Source of the DNA: Neocallimastix lanati (nom. inval.)
Taxonomy: Eukaryota > Neocallimastigomycota > Neocallimastigomycetes > Neocallimastigales > Neocallimastigaceae
Assembly: GCA_016946835.1 (NCBI GenBank)
Contig: JACVTC010000010.1
Coordinates: 1,367,501-1,392,500 of the forward strand
Length of the DNA: 25,000 bases
Reading direction: 5' to 3'
Shown: in pieces, positions 9,082-24,073 of the stretch
How positions within the stretch are numbered: the stretch's first letter is position 1
Layout: every line of letters starts with the position of its first letter
The notes under the pieces: model-generated
The model's database searches: none
What the model saw: the letters and a program-made list of their open reading frames with translations, nothing else
Told to the model about the DNA's origin: nothing
Position numbers and translations under genes: made by a program

Positions 9082-9277
9082 TGTTAAGAGTTATGAATTT
9101 ATGGTTTATAATTATGTCAATTTTATTAATATATTTTATGATAAAGAGTTACTAGCACTTAATTATTCTAAATTAAATGCTTTTATATTAATACATTGTG
9201 GCTTATACATTATTTATATTACAATATGTTTCAATACATTTGAAGCTTATTTTTCATACATTTCACATATTCTAACA
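9082..9277 (-). repeat. Right LTR (5' LTR in the element's orientation)
   Basis: 196 bp, identical to the left copy. As the 5' LTR it would drive transcription leftward; the TATAAAAG motif lies at 9180-9187. Confidence 0.95.
9180..9187 (-). promoter_or_regulatory. Candidate TATA box in the 5' LTR
   Basis: TATAAAAG on the minus strand, about 100 bp before the LTR-internal junction. It is the most canonical TATA-like word in the LTR, but such words are common in A/T-rich DNA, so this is tentative. Confidence 0.35.
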
Positions 9278-9282
9278 TTATC
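9278..9282. repeat. Target-site duplication, right copy (TTATC)
   Basis: Directly follows the CA end of the right LTR and matches 7256-7260. Confidence 0.9.
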
Positions 9283-9581
9283 TATTATTTATTATTTATT
9301 AATAAATACTCTTATTTATTATTTATTAATAAATACTCTTATTTATTATTTATTATTTATTATTTATTATTTATTAGTTATTATTTATTATTTATTAATA
9401 AATACTCTTCTTATTATTTATTATTATTTATTATTTATTATTTAATTATTTATTATTTATTATTTATTAATAAATACTCTTTTTATTATTTATTATTTAT
9501 TATTCATTATTTATTATTCAATTATTTATTATTAATAATAAATACTCTTTTTATTATTACTTATTATTATTTAATTATTTA
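9283..9581. repeat. TTATTTA heptamer minisatellite, array D, with AATAAATACTCTT spacers
   Basis: A TTATTTA array with at least four exact copies of TATTAATAAATACTCTT (9297, 9324, 9393, 9465) and one variant near 9531-9549. The same word occurs once each in arrays A and B, so all arrays share a higher-order structure. Confidence 0.93.
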
Positions 9582-10674
9582 TGACGTTTTATTATTCATA
9601 ATTCATAAATTATATATTAATCTCAGTTATTCTTTATTTTTTTTTTATTATTTTATTATTAAACATTATTATCATTATTAATAATTATAAATATAATGTC
9701 TATATTTCTTTCTCAAATAAAAAATATTAATAAAGATGCTTATAATAATGAATTATGAATATCGTATAAATAATTAATAAAATAATAAATAATAATTAAA
9801 TAATAAATATTTTTTAATAATTAATTATAAAATGTCTATAATTTATGAATAATATATAATAATAAAATAATTAAATAATAAATAATTAAATATTAATTAT
9901 TTAATATTAATTATTAAATATCAAATATGAAATAAAAATACTAAAATTTTAATTTATGATAATTGTATAAATAATAATTATAAAAAACAAAAAGAAATAA
10001 TAAACAGTAATAACTTTTTTTTTATTAATATATTTATATATTTATATAATTTAATTTGTTTATTTATTTATATAATCTAAATATTTAACATTTATTTAGA
10101 GTAATTAATTATTCATCTAATATGTATTGAAAAAAAAAAAAAACTTAGTTTCTTACTTTTATATTAATCCAATAACTATTACTAATATATTTTCTTAATA
10201 GTTTGTTTTATTTTATTCTATTCTTATTTTAAATATATTATTATAATTAATATAATAGTAAAAAAAAAAAAATCAAATTTATTTGTAATATCTATTATTT
10301 ATATTTTTGGTTATAAAAAAAAAATTATATTTTCTTGGGTAATAGTGTTAAGACAGTAAAAATTTATAATAATAAAGAAAATTTTATAATAACAAAGTAA
10401 AAATAAAGAAAGAAAAAAAAAATTAATAAAAATAAATATCTATAATTATTCTTTATATTGTAAATTAAACTAATCTATATTATTATTTAATTATTTTAAT
10501 AATTAAACAATACTTTATCTTAAGTAATATCTTTTTTTTTTTTTTTTTTTTTTTTTTATATACATTTATATATTTTATAATTATTCCTTCTTTTTCTTAT
10601 ATATATATATATATAAGAAACAGAAAATAAAAAAAAATTTTTTTAAAAGAAAAGATAAAATTCATTTTAAAATT
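9582..10674. other. AT-rich intergenic region, no gene found
   Basis: About 1.1 kb between the heptamer array and the end of the DRC10 gene. It will hold the 3' untranslated region of that minus-strand gene at its right end. Homopolymers and A/T words only; nothing else recognised. Confidence 0.6.
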
Positions 10675-13751
<3,077 letters not shown>

Positions 13752-15197
13752 TTTATTTTATTTTATTTTTATTTTTTATTTTTTAGCTTTTATTTTATCT
13801 TGCTTTTTTTTTTTTTTTTTTTTCTTTTTGTTTCTCGTGTTCTTTTTTTTAGATTTCAATATATATATATGTATATAAATCAACAGTAAATTGAAAATTA
13901 TATTATATACATAATTAAATTTTTAATAGATTTTCCTCGGCTATTTAATATATAATTTATAGGAAATATGGGTATAGGTAAAATTAATATGATAATTGGA
14001 TAAAAATTTATTTCCTTTTTTTTTTAGATGTTTAAAACATAAATTTAAAAAAACAAACTATCTCGAAAAAAAAAAAAAAAAAATTGCTTCTTTTTTTTTT
14101 TTTTTTTTTTTTTTTAAGTAGTAATTCTTTTAAAATAAAAGAAATTAAAGTATTTATGTATCTTTTTTTTATTTTAAAATTTTATATCTTAATATTTTTT
14201 TTTTTTATATTTATATAATTATTGATATGATTAAATCCTTATTTTTTCAAAAACTTAAACTTTAATAAATACTTTAATTTTAAATTATTCATATTAAAAA
14301 AAATAAACAAAAAATCAAAGTTAAAAATTTATTTTATATAACAAATAAAATAAAAAAAAAAAAAAAAAAAAAAAAACCGGCATAGTAGAATTAATTCATT
14401 TATTTCATATGTTTTCTTTCTTTTTTTTTTTTTAATTATTTTTAATATAAATTATTCTTATTCTTATTATTATTTTTATAATCTTTATTATTACTTACTG
14501 ACATGTTTTTATTATTCTTTATTATTGTTTTTATTACTATAATTTCTATAATTTTTATTTATTATATATATATATTTTTTTTAATTATTATTTATTCTAA
14601 TTAAAATTAGTTGTATCCATTATTTTTATAATCATTATATTTATTACTGAACATATTTATAATAATTATCATTATAATTATAAATGTTCAAGATTCCGAG
14701 AACACTACTAATACGTTAATTACTTTAATTTGAATTTTATAATATAAAAAAAAAGATATTTATAATTATTTTTCATATATATAATATAGTATAATCTTAT
14801 ATAATATTTTTTTTTATGCATTAGAAAATCAATGAATTTTATTAATTATTAAAAAAAAAATATATATATATATATAGGTTTAATAAATAAATAGAAAAAA
14901 ATAAATGATTAAATTGTTTAAAAAAAAAAAAATTATTTAGATTAAATAACTCTATTAAAATAAAGTTAATAAAATATGATGTGGCGTATTAACATAAAGA
15001 ACATCTTCGATAATATTTAATATTTATTTATTTATTTAATATTTATTTACTATTTATTTTATAATAATTTAATTATAATTATTATAAGTCTTAATATAAT
15101 AAATTCATAATATTATATATTAAAAAAAAAATATAAAATTTATTAAGAATTTATTTTTTTTTACATTCTTTGTAATTTATATTTATAATAACTAAAT
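13752..15197. promoter_or_regulatory. Divergent intergenic region between DRC10 and the DUF1308 gene
   Basis: 1,446 bp that must contain the upstream regions of both genes, which point away from each other. It holds several poly(dA) and poly(dT) tracts (for example near 13805-13823, 14065-14083, 14091-14115 and 14350-14376), typical of nucleosome-poor promoters. No specific transcription-factor site was convincingly identified, and no reading frame or RNA gene was seen. Confidence 0.5.
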
Positions 15198-15662
15198 ATG
15201 AATGATACATCAGATAGTAGTGAAGACAAGAACATTAAGATTATACATAATTTAATAAAAAATGCAGAATTTTTAATTAAAGGTTTTCAAGAAATAAATA
15301 AAAGTATTAATAAAAATTATATATATGTTGGAAAGTCATTAAAAGATCAGGAACGAAAAGGAATTAATAAACTAATTTCTGAAGTGAAATCAGAAAAAAA
15401 ATATTTAAATAAAGTAAATATTTTATGATAAATATTTTTAAAACTTTAATAATTGAAAAAAAAAAAAAAAAAATGTGAATATACTCATTCCCATATATTT
15501 ATTTTTACTTGTTCAATAAACAATATAAAAAAGTATTTCTAATTTCAATTTTTTTTTTTTTTTCTCATTAAATATTAATTTATATATATATAAATATATA
15601 AATTATTATTTTAATAATTCAATATGACTTTATGTTTATTTAATTATATTTATATAAATTTA

Positions 15663-15693
<31 letters not shown>

Positions 15694-17415
15694 TTATTTT
15701 AATTTTTATTTTATTTTAATAATAATTTATGACATAGCTTCTTCAAAATACTAAAGAAATCCAACCTGCTAATATTTTTTGTAGTAATATTATTTATTTT
15801 TCAGCAATATATAAGGTAGCTCTCTCTGAAAAAAATGTAACCAACCTCTACGAACCAATAACCTATTTTAATACTGAAACCAATACAAAGGAAACACTAA
15901 GAATTGATGTTATTAGTGATAATGGACTTCGTTGGATAAAGGTTAAAGCTAGAAATATAAATAATGAACATTCGAAATTTCAAAATACTCTAGGTAAAAA
16001 AAAAAAAAAAAAAAAAATTTTTTTACTCTATAATAAATATAACACTTATTATTATAACATATAATAATAATAAATATAATATAATAATAATAAATATAAT
16101 ATAATAATAATAAATATAATATAAATAAATAAATATTATATAATAATAATAAATATAATAATATATTAAAAAAAAAAGTTTTTTTTTGTTTATTAATAAT
16201 TATAATAAATAATAAATAATACTATTTTATTGACTAGTAGATAATGTGAACGTAAATGAAAAGGAAACGCTACATTTATTAAATTTATTACAAAGAATTG
16301 GCAACGCAACAAAACAAAATTTAATTCATTATAAGAAACCTAAAGTCATATTAAAAGTGGTAACCTATGAACCTGACAAGCTATTGACGATCAATGAAGT
16401 TAAAGATAAAAATCGGGAAAATGAAAATACAACATTGACTAGGAAAATCGAAGAACTCGAAACCTCTATTGAAAAATTAAGTATAAAAAATCCGTTGTAT
16501 CAAAGTTTAAAAAATGAAAAATCAGATCTATTAGAGGATGAAGGTGAACCGTCAAATAATAATAATGCATTAAATCTAATGCTAAAAGAAAATAATTTAT
16601 TTTCAAATACCTTATTTTTAGATATCACGGCATTAATCGCCATCGTATCCGATCTTACCAATATACCCTATTCATGTATTCCGTCAAAACCATTAGAACC
16701 TATTAAACCGTTGTATCAACAATATTTAGATGAAAAATCAAAGGATATACCAAATTTTATGACATTATTTTATTCATTACTTTATGTCGACGCCTTAACT
16801 AATTCTAACAATTTAGGCGATGATTCCGAAAAAAATAATCATAGTCATAGTCATAGTCATAGTCATCATCGTGATCATCATCATCATCATCCTTATCGCC
16901 ATCGTCAACTAACTACATGTATTACTGCAGTAGAAAGATTTTGGAAAATTGTAAAAATTATTGGAGGACCGAGAGAATTAATTCGATCAATAAAACTTTT
17001 TGAGGATTCAAATCTTTTAAGAATGAAAGAAATAAAAAAGGAAATGATGGAAACGCTTCATCAAAAATTTAATATAGAGTTTAAAAATGAAGGAGAAATT
17101 AATTCGTCGGCAACAACAACAGTCCATGACCATGACCATGATCATGATAATAATTTTTATGATAATTTAATTGAAAATAAAAATTTTAATAATGATGATG
17201 ATGATGAAGAAAAGGAGGAAGAGGAGGAGGAGGATTCAAAAAGAATAAAGGAAAGTAGTTTAAAAGATTACACGAAAAATGGTTTCCTGCCTGTATGGTT
17301 ACCAAGAGTAAAGGTTATAGAGGATCAACCCTCTGAATTATTTGTGGAGCTCATGGCATCGATTAAAAAACAAAAAATTAATAAAAAAAATACAAAAATT
17401 AAAACTAAAACTAAA

Positions 17416-17452
<37 letters not shown>

Positions 17453-18126
17453 TTAATAATAATAGTAACAATACTAATATTACTATTAATAATACTAATA
17501 CTAATAATAATAATAGTAATAATAATGAAAAAGATAGTGATAAATATATAAATGAAAATAATTCCAATAAAAGAAAAATAGAGTTACATAAATTTGACAG
17601 TAGTGAAATAGTTAATTTATCAGAGCAGGATGAACAGAAAGGAAAGAAAGTTAAAATTGATTCTACTTCAGTAAATGAAAATGAAATAAAGGAGAGGAAT
17701 ACGAACAGCAATTTTAATGTATCTCATTGTAACGAGAGTCTTCACCGTGAAAATAAGGAAAAAAGTGATAGCAAAGAAGCATTAGACTCTACTGAAATTA
17801 TCTTTGGTACAGCGGAAGCATTACATATGACTTTAATTACCTCGAATGATAAAAAAATAAAAACTATTATTACGGAATGGAAAGAAAAAAATGAACAGAT
17901 ATTGAAAGAAATAGCCAATGAATCTAATAATAATAATAATAATAATAATACAATCGCCACTAAGAAAGTCAATCATCTTGATCATAATAATGATATGAAG
18001 CAAAACAATGAAAGCATAAATATCCTAACCGATAAAATTAAAAATAATATTCATAATTATAATTTTAGTTATTGGATTCATCCACCTCGTTCGTTAATTG
18101 AAGTTAGAGCTTTTTCAAAAGAATAA
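15198..18126 (+). CDS. DUF1308 (C7orf25 / UPF0415 family) protein, 3 exons, with large low-complexity inserts
   Basis: Exons: 15198-15413, 15738-15993 and 16241-18126; 2,358 bp, 785 residues, introns of 324 and 247 bp with GT...AG ends. Conserved blocks appear in family order. An N-terminal helical region lies at residues about 10-72. Exon 2 has TLRIDVISDNGLRWIKVKAR. Exon 3 has LFLDITALIAIVSDL (about 282-296), ERFWKIVKIIGGPREL (about 390-405), WLPRVKVIEDQPSEL (about 511-525), IIFGTAEALHMTL (about 677-689) and the end SYWIHPPRSLIEVRA (about 767-781). The human homologue is about 420 residues, so this one is nearly double. The excess lies between blocks: His/Ser and His runs near 357-375, His/Asp near 452, Asp/Glu near 480, Asn near 550-590 and 719-728. 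The biochemical function of the family is unknown to me. A GTG-initiated reading from 16246 would miss the conserved first two exons and is not the start. Confidence 0.92.
16058..16170. repeat. Degenerate AT minisatellite in intron 2 of the DUF1308 gene
   Basis: Three near-perfect copies of an approximately 20-bp unit built on ATAATAATAAATATAAT, then a more degenerate fourth, all within the intron 15994-16240. Confidence 0.85.
16837..16905 (+). repeat. Codon repeat encoding a His/Ser then poly-His run
   Basis: Repeated CATAGT hexamers followed by repeated CAT codons give HSHSHSHSHH and then DHHHHH. It is in frame in the DUF1308 protein and separates two conserved blocks. Such His runs may bind metal or be neutral slippage; neither can be decided here. 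Confidence 0.9.
17417..17535 (+). repeat. AAT codon repeat encoding a poly-Asn region
   Basis: A triplet array of AAT with scattered ATT, AGT and ACT gives an Asn-rich linker of about 40 residues. A shorter pure Asn run lies at 17924-17951. Both are in frame, and they create spurious open frames on the other strand and in the +1 frame. Confidence 0.93.
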
Positions 18127-18257
18127 TCAATAATAATAGTTGATGAATTTAAAATAATATATCAATTTAACCTTTAGTTATATTTCAATAAATTAATTTA
18201 ATTAACTTAAAATAAACATTAGTTACTGAATATGAATAATAATAATATATAATAATG

Positions 18258-18291
<34 letters not shown>

Positions 18292-18545
18292 AAATATTTT
18301 TACCTTTTATATCAATCATGAAATATATATATATATATATTAAATATTACATAATAAAAAAATTTCTATCGTTTTTATTTTTTTATAATTTTAAATTTAA
18401 ATTATTATAATGGTTTAAATAAAATTTAGATATTAACGGGAAAAAAAAATTATTTTTTAAAATTATATATAAAGTTTAATAATAATATTTAAATTTAAAG
18501 GAAAATAAATAAAAAAAAAATAAAAAAAAAAAAATTTTTTTTTTC

Positions 18546-18588
18546 TCTAATATCTAATATTTAATATCTAATATCTAATATCTAATAT
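18546..18588. repeat. TAATATC heptamer tandem repeat
   Basis: About six copies of the 7-bp unit TAATATC, one with a T for C. It is a different heptamer from the TTATTTA arrays. Confidence 0.85.
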
Positions 18589-19068
18589 ATATATATATAT
18601 ATTTTAAAAAAAAAAAAAAATTTAAATTAATAATTATAAAAGATATAGTTTTAGTTTAGAAACATGAAAAAAGTACTATAAAAAAAAAAAAGTCAATTGG
18701 ATTTAAATTCTAATTTGATATAAAATTCTTTCTTTCTTTCTTTCTTCTTTATTATTATTATTATTATTATTTCTATTTATTATTTTTAACTACACATAAA
18801 AAGTATATATATATATATTTGTAAATTCATCATACCATATTTATTTATTTATAATCTTATTTTTCATAATACATTTAAAATAAAAATAAATAAATAAAAA
18901 AAAAAATAAATAAAATTAAAATTAAAATGACAACATAATTAAATAGATCGATGTTAAATTATTGTATGTAGTCCATTAAAATAATTAAATTATTATTAAG
19001 ACTTTTACATTTTAATTATAATAAAAAGTATTTAATTCAAGTGGAAGGATTATATGCTAAATTACGCC

Positions 19069-19098
19069 TTTTGTACTAGAAAATTATAGAGTACAAAA
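19069..19098. other. Perfect 9-bp stem-loop in a higher-complexity intergenic stretch
   Basis: TTTTGTACT (19069-19077) and AGTACAAAA (19090-19098) are exact complements with a 12-base loop. It lies about 950 bp after the DUF1308 stop, so it could belong to an unrecognised RNA or an old mobile element. Function not determined. Confidence 0.4.
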
Positions 19099-20740
19099 AA
19101 TAAAAATATTTTTAATTCACTAAGATAATTAAAACATTAAATGAGTTCCTTGGTAATATTATTGGGGAATATATTACATCCATTAAAAACATATCTTATG
19201 TAGCATACCATCATTATATCATTATTATTTTTTTTTTATAAAAAAAAAAAAAAAAAAAAAAATATGGCTTAATTTTCAGAAAAGATATTATGATTTCATC
19301 CAGAGTTAAAAGAAAGCAAAAATATTAAAAATAGATATTCATTTATACTTTTTCACCTATACTGAAAAGTTTTATTCTTCCGAAACAAACAAAATCTCAA
19401 CTAAAAAAAATAATTGATTTAAAGTTTAAAATAAATTAATTAAAAATTTAATTATTTATCAATTAAAAAAAATTTATATATTTATAATATTCATATATTT
19501 ATCTATTCAATCATAAAAAATAAATAAATAAATAAATAAATAAAATATTTAAATAAATAAATAAAATATTTATATAAATAAATTAAAATTTGAATTATTT
19601 AATTTTATTATATTCAAATTTTTTATAATTTTAATGACAGCAATAATTATAAGTATTTGTTAATGATTAATAATATTTAAAAAATACTTTATTTAAATAA
19701 TATTATTATTTTTTTATAAATAAATATTAATTTTTAAAAAGAAAAAAAAAGAAAGATTATCAAAAAATGTCTTGTTATAATTTTTGATATATACATATAT
19801 ATATATATTTTTAATTTTAGCAAATAATAATAAATATAGTAAATTTTAATACTGAGAAAAAATTATGATTAATACTTTAAATTATAATAAAATTGATTTT
19901 AAATAGAAAAAGAAGAAGTTACTATTTTTTTTTTTTTTCTTTTATATTTATTTCAATTTGTCTTATATATAAGTTTATTATATAAATATATCATGCTCTT
20001 TAAATTATTAAAAAAATATCAAAAAAAAAAAATAATAGTAATAATAAATATATATATATAATATTTAACTATTTATTAATTATAAAGATTTTTTTTTAAA
20101 AAAAAAAAAAAAAATAAAATATAATTGATGGATATTATAAAAGAAATAAAAAAAAATTTTTTTTATTATTTAATAATATATTTAAATATATTTTTTTTAT
20201 TATAGATATATAATATTAAATCTTAACTATTTATATATGAATAGAGTTTTTTCCTTTTATTATTTCTTATTAAATGTCCAATTATAATCTAATTCATTAC
20301 AACTATCATGAGATATATACGAATATACATATTATAAATAGATATTATTTTTAAAAATAATTTTATTTTTTATTTTTTTTTTTTTTTATACATATTAAAA
20401 AAAAAATTTATAAATTATCTTAATTTTTGTTAAGTTTTTCAAAATATCCGGAATAAAAAGAATATAACAAGATTTCTATATATCCAACTGTTGATTATTA
20501 TTTGTTGAAATAAGTTGAAAAAAAAAAATTATTTGAAATAATAAGAATACTATAAAAAATAAAAAAAGTTTTTTTGTCAATCTGTTTTAATAAAATACTT
20601 GTAATAATAGATTCAATATTTGTATTTTATGGATCAATAAACATTTTTTTTATAAAGAAAAAAACTTTTATATAAATTTTTTGTAAAAAAAAAAATATTA
20701 TAGTATTAATTTGTTTTTATCTTTTTTTATTTTATATTTT

Positions 20741-20872
20741 TTTTGTCTTTTTAATTCTTATTTTTTTTTTATATATTTAATTTTTATTTTTGTCTGTTTA
20801 ATTCTTATTTTTTTTTATATTTAATTTTTATTTTTGTCTATTTAATTCTTATTTTTTTATATTTAATTTTTT
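20741..20872. repeat. Tandem repeat of about 45 bp, three copies
   Basis: Three consecutive units each contain TTTTTGTCTNTTTAATTCTT, then a T run, then ATATTTAATTTTT. The G of TTGTC falls at 20745, 20792 and 20836, a period of 47 then 44 bp that differs only in the T-run length. Confidence 0.85.
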
Positions 20873-21680
20873 TTTATTTTTTTTTAATTTTTTAATTTTT
20901 TAAATTTTTTTTTAATTTTATTATCATTTTATTAAAAAATAAAGTTTTGATTTGATTTATTAATAAATTTTAAAATTTATTAATAAATATTTAACTCACC
21001 AACTCACCTCCATTTTTATTAAAAAAAAAAAAAAAAAAAAAGTTTTAATACACATTTTACAATGAATTAATCATTTTTTTTAATTCTTTTTTTTTTTTTT
21101 TTTTTTTTTTTTATTTATTCTCCAAAGAAATAAAATTTTAGAAAAAGAAATTGTTTTTTTTTTGAAATATTATAAACACATAAACTTTAAAGAACAAAAA
21201 AAAAAAATAAAAAATAAATTTCAAAATTCTTAAAGTACTTTTTCTTCTAACCTATTCAATATTTTACACTTTTCAAAAAAAAAAAAAATAATAATAATAA
21301 TTTGAAATTCTTTATTAACTAAATTTATACCTTTAACGAAAATATTATAAAATATTATTAGATAAATAACTATATAGATAACGGTATAGAAAAAAAAAAG
21401 TAAATATTCTCAATTTATATAAATATTTTTTCTTTATTGGAAAACAAAAAAAAAAAAAAAAAATAGTAGAAATAATTTTCAATTAATTATCAATATATCT
21501 TATTGACTCTAATTTAATTTGAATGAAAACAATATTTTAAATTTCGAATACTTTCGTATAAATATTAGAAAAAAAAATATCCTCCCTTTTTTTTTTTTAT
21601 TTCAAATAATTACAGATTTCTATATCTAAAGCAAAAAAGGAATAGAACCATTTTTAACAACTAAATTTTGATTTAAATTC

Positions 21681-21717
<37 letters not shown>

Positions 21718-22443
21718 AGAATTTCAAATTTCTTGGCTTAATTAATAAAATAAAATAATGAATAGAAAGATTTTAAATACCAAAAAAGAATATACCCATT
21801 AATTTTTTTTTCACTATAATTTAATATAATTTAATTTAATATGATATTTAAAACAATATATTTGCTAAGAAAAATTAATATTTAAATCAATATACAATAT
21901 TTGTATATCATACAACCTTTAAAACAATTAAATAAATTTAAAAAGTAAAAAAAATTTAAATTAAAAAATACCACATTTCAATATATATATATATATATCC
22001 ATATTTAATAAAATAATTCAATAATAAGTCACCACTATTTTACTATCTAATTTTTTTATTCATTTAAATTATAATAATTGAAATTTGATATATAATTAGT
22101 AGCTTCTTCCATTTATTATTTATAAATTTACTCCCCCCAATAGAAATTTATTTTTAAAGTCATATAATTCAGAATACTTTTTATTACTTATGAAATTAAA
22201 CCAATTTTAACTAATTTATTCACCATACAATAAAATAATAATAATTGAATAATAATAATTGTAATAGTAATTATAAAGAAGAAATCAAAATTTCTAATTT
22301 TTTTTTTTTTTTTTTTTTTTTTTAATAGATAAAGTATAAATTAATATAAATTAAAACTTTTCTATAATATATTTATAGTCAACTATAACTTTTTTTTTTT
22401 TTAAATTTCTTTATTCATATATTAACAAATAAAATAAAATAAA

Positions 22444-22445
<2 letters not shown>

Positions 22446-22480
<35 letters not shown>
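22446..22480. repeat. 35-base poly(A) tract upstream of the hydrolase gene
   Basis: An uninterrupted A run about 170 bp before the start codon, followed by an (AT)n tract at about 22541-22564. Poly(dA:dT) next to a TA-rich element is a plausible core promoter arrangement, though both are common in this genome. Confidence 0.6.
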
Positions 22481-22482
<2 letters not shown>

Positions 22483-22651
22483 AAAGAAAAGAATAGAAAA
22501 TAATAATAAAAAAAAAAAAATAGAATAAAAAAAAATAATTATATATATATATATATATATATATAAATTTTATTATTATTATTATAATTTTATTATTATA
22601 ATTTTATTATTTCATTACTATTAAAGTTTTCATTAAAATAATATTTTCAAA

Positions 22652-24041
22652 ATGCAAAATATTTATCCTAAAAAAAATAAACGTTTAACCATAACAAATT
22701 CACAAGGACAAAGAATTGTTGGAATTCTAGCTGAACGAAAATTTCATAATATGAACACAGGAAATGCCGCCAATGAAAAAAAAAGTCTCATTATCATTTG
22801 TCATGGTCTTTTCGGTAAATTTTGCTTTAAAAATTTCAATATATTATATGCATATATAAATATATTAATTGATTTACATATATATATTATATATATATAT
22901 ATACATATTTATGTCATCTATTTTTTTTTTTTTTTTTTTTAATAAAAATATTTTTATTATAATTAATTAATCTATTATATTAATTATTTTTTATATTTTA
23001 TATTTTATTATTATTATTATTATTTTTTATTTTATTATTATTATTATTATTATTTTTCGTATTGTTAAAAAAGGTCATAAAAATTATTTATTTCAACCAT
23101 TATTAGTCTCTCATCTATTTTATTCCTCTTTTCGTTTCGATTTCAGAGGAAATGGTGAAAGTGATGGTACTATGACTTACGGTGGTATTGATGTAGGCCA
23201 AGTGTATTAAATATCATAATAATAAATATTATATTAATAATTAAATTAATAATATTTATTAATAATTTTTTTTTTTAATAAAATATACAATATATATTAT
23301 TACAATAAATATTGTATCAACCTATATATAAAAATATATAATATATATATATATATTTTTTTTTTAACCCTTTTATATATAACATTATTTATATATTGAT
23401 AATAATAATAATAATGACAATTATAATAATGATAATAACAATTATAATAATGATAATAACAATTATAATAATGATAATAACAATTATTCCATTAGAATGA
23501 AATAGAAGATTTAGCTCTTGTTATTAATTATTTTACTAATCTTGGTTGGATTATTGTTGGTATTATAGGACATTCAAGAGGTACTATTATTATCTACATA
23601 TATATATTTCTGTATATATAGAAATATAGAAATATAGAAATATAGAAATATATAAAATATTTATATTTATTTTTTTTTTTTTTTAAAACGTGATTTAATA
23701 TTCAGTAATTTTAAAAATAATGTAAATTTAACCGTTAAAAATTAAATCCTATAAATAATAAATTAATGTATAATTTAGGTGCTAATGTTGCCTTATTATA
23801 TGCTTCTTCACAATTACGTTTACCATCACTTCGTTTTGTTGTTAATATCAGTGGTCGCTATCAAATGAAAGAATCTTTCCAAAAGCGTCAAGCGAAACGT
23901 TTACCCGATTTATATGAAAAAGTAAATAAGAAATAAAAAAAAAAAAAAAAAAAAATTATAGTAATATATATTAATTAAAATTATAAATAGTAGTCATGAA
24001 TCAAGAAATATTTACTAACAATAATTCAATTGCTTAAAAAA

Positions 24042-24073
<32 letters not shown>

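Larger units (their letters stand above)
7261..9277 (-). mobile_element. Complete non-autonomous LTR retrotransposon, probably Copia-related
   Basis: The element is 2,017 bp long: two 196-bp LTRs identical at every position, both starting TGTTA and ending TAACA, flanked by a perfect TTATC duplication. It is on the minus strand. Purine-rich AAGGGGGAA sits directly before the left (3') LTR, and a primer-binding site directly follows the right (5') LTR. The 1,625-bp internal part has no long frame on the minus strand and no recognisable Gag, protease, integrase, reverse transcriptase or RNase H motif, whereas an autonomous element would need roughly 4-5 kb. Identical LTRs imply recent insertion, so the coding loss predates the move and the proteins must have come from another copy. 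The half-tRNA-type primer site points to the Copia/Ty1 lineage, by analogy with Drosophila copia and Ty5; that is inference. Confidence 0.92.
18127..22651. other. AT-rich intergenic region of 4.5 kb, no gene found
   Basis: Starts with the 3' flank of the DUF1308 gene and ends with the promoter of the hydrolase gene. Homopolymers of A or T, dinucleotide AT tracts and small tandem repeats dominate. A stretch at about 18940-19240 is visibly more complex (a 9-bp hairpin at 19069-19098, words such as GAGTTCCTTGG) but has no open frame on either strand. No tRNA, rRNA or transposon ends were recognised. Confidence 0.55.

Noticed and set aside
8806-9087. Plus-strand 93-residue frame inside the LTR element
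   Set aside because: It runs opposite to the element, passes through a 25-base T run (poly-Phe) and ends in the LTR. No domain is visible.
7280-9445. Plus-strand open frames at 7280-7507 and 9101-9445 with identical first parts
   Set aside because: The shared part is the 196-bp LTR, which is transcribed on the other strand, and the second continues into a TTATTTA array. The repeat explains the identity; no coding role is needed.
17325-17972. Minus-strand Leu-rich frames and a +1 Ile-rich frame over the DUF1308 gene
   Set aside because: They are shadows of Asn (AAT) codon repeats read in other frames. The conserved DUF1308 blocks flank the region in the real frame.
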